Shown in pieces: positions 57,091-64,000 of a stretch of 64,000 nucleotides of DNA; position 1 is the stretch's first letter; every line of letters starts with the position of its first letter. The DNA comes from Euryodendron excelsum (lineage: Eukaryota > Streptophyta > Magnoliopsida > Ericales > Pentaphylacaceae), in the NCBI GenBank assembly GCA_033060915.1, contig CM065377.1, forward strand, positions 33,173,183-33,237,182, in the 5' to 3' direction. Below the pieces are notes generated by a model. That model was not told the DNA's origin. It worked only from the letters and a program-made list of their open reading frames with translations, and searched no databases. The translations under genes and the position numbers were made by a program.

Positions 57091-57192
57091 AAAAAAAATT
57101 TATTAATATTAAATTTATATATATTTAAAATTTTAACAAAATAAATAAAATAAACTTTTATTTATGATGTAATTTATTTATAAATTAGGGGG

Positions 57193-58524
57193 TGATCAGT
57201 GCCTACAGCACTCTCAGTAAATTTTAATAAATTATAGAGTTTTTAAATTTTCAGCTCAATCAATTATTGAATGTTATATCTCTTATTCATAAATACATTT
57301 TGAGGCTTATATATAAAGTCATAAATTAATTTCACATGTTGGAGGTCGTTGGAGCTTCATTAAATGCACGCGCACTTCAATATAACGTTTAAAAATATAG
57401 ATGTTAGTCTCCAAGTGTCGATACTTAACTTTTATGTGTCGACACGTCAAGTCTGCATTTATCAAAATTTGTCCATTGTCTTCATATGTCAACACATCAA
57501 GTCTGCATTTATCAAAATTTGTCTATTGTCTTCATATGCCGACACATCAAACTCATGTGTCGACATATCAAATCTTTATTTTTCAAAATTTGTCCACTGT
57601 CTTTACGTGTCGACACATCAAACCCACGTGTCGACACATCAAGTCTGCATTTTTCAGAATTTGTCCACTGTCTTCATGTGTCGACATATCAAACCCATGT
57701 GTCGACACATCACCCAGAAAATATTCTTTATTCTTTCCTTGATCAGTTTAGCTCTAAACCATCTAGGTATGTTCAAGAGATCTTCTCTTTAAGGTATGAT
57801 ATTCATTAAAAACACTTAAAATCTTTCAGGAGTCTTTTCTTTTGGGGTATGATGATACTTTAAAGTCTTCAATCCAATGAGATTATATAAGAATGTCTTC
57901 AATTCAGTTTGGATTGAATTCACTTTGGTTTCTTCTAAATCTTCTCTTGGATCATTTAAGAAGTCTTTGCACACATGATGAATTCTTTATTTGAATCACC
58001 TTCAATCTCCTTGAGTTCAACTTACCTTCAATTTCTTCTAGTTCAAGATAAACTCATTGAGTTTTTAGAAGCTTGATGAAATCTTCTTTTGAAAACCTTT
58101 AATATGCATCAACTTTAATGAATCTTCACAGCTCTGATGTAGTCCTTTTTTGAATTCTTTGTAGAGATTTTTGCAGACATGATTAATTCTCTTTTTGAAC
58201 ATCTTCAATCCTTTCGAAATCAAGTTATCTTCATTTTTTTTTTCACACTCAATGAATTCTTCCTTTGAGCACTTTCAATCTCTTCGAATGTAAATTATCT
58301 GTTTCAAGTTTGAGTGAGTGCAACTGCTCTGTTTTGGTGCAAGGCTTGGCTTTTAGTGCATTGCTTGAACTTATAAATGTTGTGCATCCATTTTGATATG
58401 AATTAGACTCTAAGTCAAACTTTAACTCTAAATTAGAATCCTTATTAATCTTCACGTTAATTACATGTATTAGTAAACTAATACAAGATTTAGTTATCAT
58501 CAAAATCAAGGCGTAGAGTGAACA
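57193..58524 (-). repeat. Sirevirus 3' LTR, left edge estimated
   Basis: On the minus strand it starts TGTTCACTCTACGCCTTG straight after the polypurine tract, and contains TTTTGATGATAACTAAATC, as in other Sirevirus LTRs. The end is placed at GGCACTGATCA (57193) because it ends in CA, giving about 1.3 kb. The 5' LTR lies outside the window, so the edge and duplication are unverified. A palindrome cluster lies at 57405-57715. Confidence 0.7.
57405..57715 (-). repeat. GTGTCGACAC palindrome cluster in Sirevirus LTR
   Basis: Four units, two of about 50 bp and two of about 71 bp, each with (A)TGTGTCGACACATCAA and the spacer CATTTTTCA...TTTGTCCACTGTCTT. Palindrome variants include GTGTCGATAC, GTGTCGACACG, TGTCAACACA, TGCCGACACA and GTGTCGACATA. 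The 71-bp units carry two palindromes each. Confidence 0.92.
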
Positions 58525-58540
58525 ATCTCCCCTTTTTTGA
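58525..58540 (-). promoter_or_regulatory. Sirevirus polypurine tract
   Basis: Minus-strand CATCAAAAAAGGGGAGATT abuts the LTR start. The TCATCAAAA(A)GGGGGAGAT form is typical of Sireviruses. Confidence 0.88.
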
Positions 58541-59281
58541 TGATGACAAAACCTTTGCAAAAACAGGCATTATAAAATAAAATGGAATGGATAGAATCAA
58601 ATTTCTTACAAGGAAAAACTCTACATTTGTTTTGCAACTGATACTTCTAAGACAAAAATATATTTTCGTTTGTTTAATTAGCAAAAACAGATCTCATCTT
58701 TTAAAAAGAATTTGTATTAGTTAATTCAAAAACAAGTTGAGGGGTTGACAGAAAAAATTCATTTATCATGTTACTACCCGTAGCAAGATGCTTTATAAGG
58801 TTTCATAGGCTATATCATGCAACTTTTATTGTTTCAAATGTACATCAATTATCCATCATTCAGCAGCAATCAATACTCAATATTCATCATTTTCATTCAA
58901 CATATGAAGTACTTGTTCCCATTTTACTTCAATTCTTCTCCCCTTTTTTCTCAATTCATCAAAAAGAGAAAAATATATATATAACAAAGACATGTACAAT
59001 AGCAAATAATTTTATAACAAGATAATTTATATAATCAGGGAAGCAAGCAAAGTGTGTAATCAACAAGGCCTCAAGCTACAACTACAAAGTTAGATTTCAT
59101 TTACAAAAATCATTACAAAAGAGTAGTCAATGATCATTCACAAAAGATTATAAAAAATTGTCTTTAAGGATGACATGTCATCCTTTAACAAAAATGCATA
59201 CATGTACAAACATGAAAGTGCAAATGCAAAATGAAAGAGTGATCAAAAGATGGATAAGGAGAGAGGTATGGAGAGGTGAAG
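58541..59281 (-). other. Sirevirus 3' untranslated region
   Basis: Between env-like ORF and polypurine tract. AT-rich, no ORF with motifs. Confidence 0.55.
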
Positions 59282-60860
59282 TCAAACAGGAGAGGCTGGT
59301 GGTGAGGGGGTTAGGACAAGGGGTGTCTCTTTGGTATTTGAGAATTTCTTGCCTTCCCTTGTTGTCAGCCCATACTGCTTAGAAATAAAAGGAGTAGCAT
59401 CAGATTCTGTGGTCGAAGAGTCTTCCTCTTCTTGTCCTTGCGCTTTTGCTTCAAGCCCTTCTTCAGTATTTCTTCCTTTTTCAGTCTCTTCCTCTGCTTC
59501 ATCCTCTTGTCCTTCTGCTTCTGCTTCTTCTTTTTCTCTTTCTTCTTCTCCTTCCTCACTTTCTTCATTTTCTTCTTCCTCTTCTTCCCCATCCTTTTCT
59601 GCTTTCACAATTTTTCCTTTGCCATTTCTCAGCAATTGTATTTCCTTTTTCAGTTCTCTCACCTTCCTTTTCACAAATAACATTCTTGTGGCAGCAATGT
59701 CTGCCTTTTTGTTTGATTTTGTCTAAAGATTCCATTACCTGAGCCATGAACACACTCAAATCCCCTGCATTCTCTTCAAGTTTAGGATTTAAACTTCTTT
59801 TGGTACTCCTTTGTCTTGAACTACTCCCAGTTGGAGCATTTTCCTGTGAGGTACTGCTACTACCAGATTTCTTAGGAGTCCATTTCCTATTTTGTAGAGT
59901 GTACCCCATTCTTTTGAGAGTCTTTTCGTTGTATTCATCACTGATGGCTTTAGGAGTCCTCTTTTTCTCATTGCTCAAGTCAATTTCAAAGTGCTTGAAA
60001 ACTTTAGTCAAGAAAATTTCATAAGGCAAACTGATTCTGGAAATGGTAGCCTTGTACATATTATCCAAAATAAACAGAGGCAAATCAATCATAGAGTTAG
60101 TCAGATATGCCCACAAGAAAAACAATTTTTTCTTAGAAATATATTCATACTTTCCAGTCTTGGGAGTAAACATAGTACAAGTAAAGCGATGAACCAACCT
60201 CAATTCAAGAGGCAAATCAGTGGCAAGAGGTTGTAAACATTCATCCACTTCCTTTCTATAAAGAATTTTCAGTTGATCTTTCCTTGGAACATTATCTTTA
60301 TAAATTTTTCCGCCAAGTCTGATTCTAAGAATGTACCTTATCACATCTCTATTCAAAGTAAAAGTGACACCCTTGACATAACTTACAATGGAAACTTCTC
60401 CATAATCTCTTTTGGCATTGGCATAAAAATGGGCAACTAAATTAGGGTAAACATCATTCCTTAATGTAGTCATAGATTTTCATCCCAAATTTATCAATTT
60501 TGTACTTAACTCAAACTTGTAATGATTGAAGAAATTACAGTCCACCTATCTATCATTATATATTTTTCTGAGAGAAAAACTCGAATTGTACATTTCCTGT
60601 GGTTTATACTCACTGAAATAAAATTCATTCCTTTTCGGGGCTATTGAGGATGTCGGTTCTTCCTTCTTACTTTTCTTCTTCTTTCCTCCATCCTTGCTTT
60701 ATTCCCCTTTCGATTTCCTCTTCTGGCCTTTCGAAGTATGGGTTGTAGATACAACTAGGGCTTTTGAAATCTTCTTCGGTTTAGTGCGTTTGGGTGCCGT
60801 TGTGAGATCAATGATGGTTGTGAGAAGTTGGAAAGGATTCTATTAGGGTTTACAAAGATA
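59282..60860 (-). pseudogene. Sirevirus env-like ORF (putative plant transposon protein family), broken
   Basis: Minus strand, third gene downstream of pol, where Sireviruses carry an env-like ORF of debated role. The N-terminal basic, Lys-rich part (60830-60480) contains three stops. The long open part (59565-60473) begins with VYPNLVAHFYANAKRDYGEV and VKGVTFTLNRDVI, matching the 'putative plant transposon protein' domain. A frameshift near 59700 separates it from the C-terminal part (59282-59683), which has a heptad coiled coil (MLFVKRKVRELKKEIQLLRN) and a long Glu-rich, low-complexity tail. I see no convincing transmembrane segment or fusion peptide, so an envelope function is not supported. 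Not a host gene. Confidence 0.8.
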
Positions 60861-61590
60861 TTGAGAAGGGATTAATTAGGGTTTCTAAAATGATTGAAGG
60901 AAGGTTTGGGATGATTTGTAGGTGATGGTTGGGTTTTGGTGCAAATAGAGTGAGTGAAAGAGAAACAGAACTTTGAGAAGGAAAGTTCAAACATGTGTAA
61001 AAGTGTGTAAAATGGGTTGTTATAGAATATATAGGCCCGACTCATGTGTTGACACATGAACTTTATGTGTCAACAAATCATTTTTTAATCCACTGTCATG
61101 ATGTGTCGACACATGTAACCAGACTGGGTCATATTGAATGCAAGTGAATCTAGGAGCTGGTTTTTCAGCAAGGAGTGAGAATGTGTTCTATTATGAGTCA
61201 TACACTGAATTATGAGAGTAAGCAATATAATTCATACAATCAATCAACATTTTTGTTCACAAATAATATGAAGATTACATATAAAACATAAATAATGCGA
61301 ATTTCACTCAATTCTAACCAAAAATCAAGACATGGGATTACTCATTCCCAATTCTCTTCTTATTATGCAAAATCTATCTTCACTCAATAGTTTTGTAAAA
61401 ATATCAGCTAATTGCATGTTTATACTTACAAAGTCAAGTTCAATATCACTCTTTTGCACATGATCTCATATGAAATGGTATCTAATTTTAATGTGTTTTG
61501 TGCGAGAATGTTGAATGGAGTTTTTAGTCAAGTTTATAGCACTAGTATTGTTACATTTAATAGGAACATGATCAAACAAGATACCATAAT
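60861..61590 (-). other. Sirevirus pol-env spacer with palindrome repeats
   Basis: No ORF with motifs. At 61043-61056 (TGTGTTGACACATG) and 61101-61116 (ATGTGTCGACACATGT) are palindromes like those of the LTR, separated by TTTTTTAATCCACTGTCATG, which also resembles the LTR spacer. Confidence 0.7.
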
Positions 61591-62077
61591 CTTCTAACTA
61601 TTGTTTAATCCATAATAATTGAGTACAACAACTACTAGTTGCTACATATTCAGCCTCAGCTATGGAGAAAGCAACCGAATTTTGTTTCTTGCTATACCAA
61701 GACACAATCATGTTGCCTAGGAGTTGGTAAGAGCCACTTGTGCTCTTCCTATCAACTCTACTCCCTACATAGTCAGCGTTAATATAGGCAGTCAAATTAA
61801 AAGACATACCTTTTGGATACCATAATCCAAGATTAGGTGTCTGCTTGAGATAACGAAAAATTCTTTTCATAGCAATCACATGAGACTCTTTAGGATTTGA
61901 TTGAAATCGAGCACACAAGCAAACACTAAACATTATATCTGGCCTACTAGCAGTTAGATATAATAAAGAACCTATCATGCTTCTATAAAGTTTAGTGTCT
62001 ACTGATTTTCCTTTCTCACTGCTATCCAATTTTGTTATAGTACTCATTAGAGTACTTATAGGCTTTGCATCTTTCAT
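61591..62077 (-). pseudogene. Sirevirus RNase H
   Basis: Minus strand. Typical copia RNase H motifs follow the RT: LYRSMIGSLLYLTASRPDIM, ARFQSNPKESHVIAMKRIFR, YINADYVGSRVDRKSTSGSY and SIAEAEYVATSSCCTQLLWI. It is open from the preceding stop to a TAG after WIKQ. Nearly complete, but part of a broken polyprotein. Confidence 0.93.
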
Positions 62078-62760
62078 GCCAAATTTCTTAATTAAGTCCT
62101 TGATATACTTGGCTTGGTTGATAAAGATGCCTTCCTTTGATTACTTGATTTGAAGACCAAGGAAGTAATTAAGTTCGCCCATCATGCTCATTTCAAATTC
62201 TCTCTGCATACATTTAGCAAATTCCTTGCAACACGACTTATTAGTAGCACCAAATTTAATATCATCTACATATATTTGTACCAAAAGTATGTCATTATTT
62301 TTTATCTTGATAAAAAGAGTGGTGTCCATTTTTCCTCTTGAAATACCCTTTTCAATCAAAAACTTGCTCAATCTTTCATACCAAGCCCTTGGGGCTTGCT
62401 TCAAACTATATAAAACTTTTGTTAATTTGAAAACGTGATTAGAAAATTTTGGATCTTCAAATCTAGGGGGTTGCTCAACATATACTTCTTCGGTAATAAA
62501 ACCATTTAGAAAAGCACTTTTAACATCAATTTGATATAATTTGAAATCTTTAAAACATGATAATACAAGCAACAATCTAATGGTTTCTAATCCAGTTACC
62601 GAAGCATATGTTTCATCCAAATCAATTTCTTCCTCTTGGCTATACCCTTGAGCAACAAGTCTTGCCTTGTGCCTTACTACAACTCCGGATTCATTCATTT
62701 TATTTCTAAAAACCCATTTCGTTCCGATGACAGAATGATCATTAGGCCTAGGAACAAGGT
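62078..62760 (-). pseudogene. Sirevirus reverse transcriptase
   Basis: Minus strand. VVRHKARLVAQGYSQ, DETYASVTGLETIRLLL, YQIDVKSAFLNGFITEEVYV, HVFKLTKVLYSLKQAPRAWY and the catalytic YVDDIKFGATNK are all visible (62698-62141). The wording FKLTK-LYSLKQAPRAWYERLS marks the Sirevirus lineage. A TGA... stop after LGLQIK interrupts the link to RNase H, and a stop precedes the N-terminal linker. Confidence 0.94.
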
Positions 62761-63290
62761 GTCATACCTCATTCCTTTAAAATTGATTCAATTCCTCTTG
62801 CATAGCATTAATTTAAAACTCATCATTTTTAGCATCATTAAAATATTGGTTCTATTTGTGATAAAAATGCAAGATGATTATATATATTTCTAAGAGATGA
62901 TCGAGTTCTTACTCCTTGTGAAGGATCACCTAGGATCTATTCCGTAGGATGGTTATGCACAAACTTCCATTCCTTGGGTAGACCTTCGTTGATCTCTTGT
63001 TGACTTGTAGAGACTTCTTGTGCTTCTTTCTCCTTTTGTGACTCTTCATTTGAGCTTGGTTGAGTATCCAATCTTTCCATGTTTTGCTCTACCTCATTTA
63101 CATCATCACTTACAATATTTCTAGAAGAGAGTTATGTTCATCAAAAGTGACATGGACTGATTCTTCAACCACTAAAGTCCTCTTATTAAAGACTTTATAA
63201 GCTTTGCTATGTGTTGAATATTCAAGAAATACATTCTGGTCAGATTTTGCATCAAACTTACCAAGGTTGTCTTTATTATTATTCAATACA
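62761..63290 (-). pseudogene. Sirevirus integrase-RT linker
   Basis: Minus-strand readings such as LVVEESVHVTFDEHNS (63180-63130), GLPKEWKFVHNHP (62985-62945) and LVPRPNDHSVIGTKWVFRNKMNE (62765-62690) match the variable linker of Sirevirus pol. They occur in more than one frame, with several stops. Confidence 0.75.
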
Positions 63291-64000
63291 AAGCACTTGC
63301 ATCAAAAGGCTCTAAAGTATGAGACATTTGGTTTCTTATCTTTCCAAAGTTTATAAGGGGTTTTATTCAAAAAAATTTTAAATAAAATTCGATTTAAAAT
63401 ATAACAAGCTGTGTTGACAGCTTCAGTCCAAAAATATTTTGGCAAACCATTTTCACAAAGCATGGTTATTCCCATTTCTTCCAAAACTCTACTTTTTCTC
63501 TCAATAACTCCATTTTGTTGAGGTGTTCTAAGGGCTGAAAAATTGTAATCAAAACCATTTTCATGGCAAAATGTTTTAAAAGGTTTGCAATCGAATTTCC
63601 CTCCATGATCAGTCTTTACAGAAATGATTGAAAAACATTTTTCGCTTTGAACCTTTTTACAAAATTTTGTGAAGAAAATAATGGTCTCATCCTTGTGAGC
63701 TAAGAAGAATGTTCATGTAAATCTAGAATAGTCATCAATAATAATAAGTGCATATTGTTTCCCACCAAGACCTAATGTCTTAGCTGATCCAAATAAGTCT
63801 ATATAATAGTTGTAGTGGTCTAGAAGTGGTCAACACGTTCAAAGATTTAAAAGAAATACGAGTTTGTTTGCCCAATTAACAAGCATCACAAATTATATCC
63901 TCGTCAAATTTTATTTTTCGAAATCCTTTGACTAAATCATTTTTAGAAACTTTTGAAAGTATGCTCATGCTAATATGACCAAGTCTTCTATGCCACAACC
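63291..64000 (-). pseudogene. Sirevirus integrase, runs off the window
   Basis: Minus strand. The catalytic core shows IIIDDYSRFT (first Asp, near 63740), SVKTDHGGKFDCKPF (second Asp, near 63620) and LRTPQQNGVIERKSRVLEEM (Glu, near 63515), then LPKYFWTEAVNTACYILNR and PYKLWKDKKPNVSYFRAF. Stops occur N-terminal of the core and after YFRAF. Gag, protease and the 5' LTR should lie beyond position 64000. Confidence 0.9.

Noticed and set aside
57364..57809. Three overlapping plus-strand ORFs rich in Cys-Arg-His
   Set aside because: They are translations of the GTGTCGACAC repeat units in the Sirevirus LTR.
59331..60236. Plus-strand Ser/Phe-rich ORFs
   Set aside because: Shadows of the Glu-rich tail and body of the Sirevirus env-like ORF on the minus strand.
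1..64000. tRNA, rRNA or microRNA genes
   Set aside because: No cloverleaf, rRNA signature or convincing miRNA-type precursor was found by eye; the only B-box-like hit is the SINE candidate.

Overview
This is plant nuclear DNA, almost certainly from an angiosperm. The evidence is chromoviral Ty3/gypsy and Sirevirus Ty1/copia retrotransposons, hAT, Mutator-like and PIF/Harbinger DNA transposons, a nuclear-integrated plastid ccsA fragment, and one intact intron-containing host gene, a SUN-domain nuclear-envelope protein. The window is AT-rich and gene-poor, and most of it is nested, decayed transposable elements. I ran no searches, so identities rest on recognised protein motifs, terminal structures and target-site duplications (TSDs) read by eye.

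Layout. Positions 1 to about 23.5 kb look like one old plus-strand Ty1/copia element whose start lies off the window. It has been split three times. A 7,447-bp hAT element (654-8100) has an 8-bp TSD and a BED-finger transposase broken by one frameshift. A full-length Ty3/gypsy chromovirus (10169-18786) has about 2-kb LTRs, a 5-bp TSD and a chromodomain remnant, and sits inside the copia integrase. A reverse-oriented solo LTR (20051-22302) sits near the end of the copia pol. The copia C-terminus, polypurine tract and probable 3' LTR follow at 22303-23535. A PIF/Harbinger transposase pseudogene with three exons occupies about 24.2-26.8 kb; its third catalytic acidic residue is changed to Lys.

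From 29.9 to 44.2 kb the sequence is non-coding repeat. It holds a probable tRNA-derived SINE, three related arrays of units of roughly 140-150 bp, a long-terminal-inverted-repeat element interrupted by a 2.5-kb solo LTR (31556-34055, TSD TTAGG), a second solo LTR in reverse orientation (39083-41655, TSD TAGAG), and repeats typical of large gypsy LTRs. A minus-strand Mutator-like transposase pseudogene covers about 44.6-47.3 kb, followed by an AT-rich tandem array.

The single convincing host gene is on the minus strand. Exon 1 is 55457-56548 and exon 2 is 51219-51524; together they encode a 465-residue SUN protein. Its 3.9-kb intron carries the plastid ccsA fragment. From 57.2 kb to the end is a minus-strand Sirevirus: probable 3' LTR, polypurine tract, broken env-like ORF, RNase H, reverse transcriptase and integrase.

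The most interesting signal is shared by the LTRs. Four of the LTR families carry, in their central part, a cluster of short self-complementary repeats, each family with its own motif (GTGTCGACAC, GTTCGAAC, or CGTCAGGA paired with TCCTGACG). One cluster shows compensatory changes consistent with hairpins. One motif with its spacer recurs in both a gypsy-type LTR and the Sirevirus LTR.
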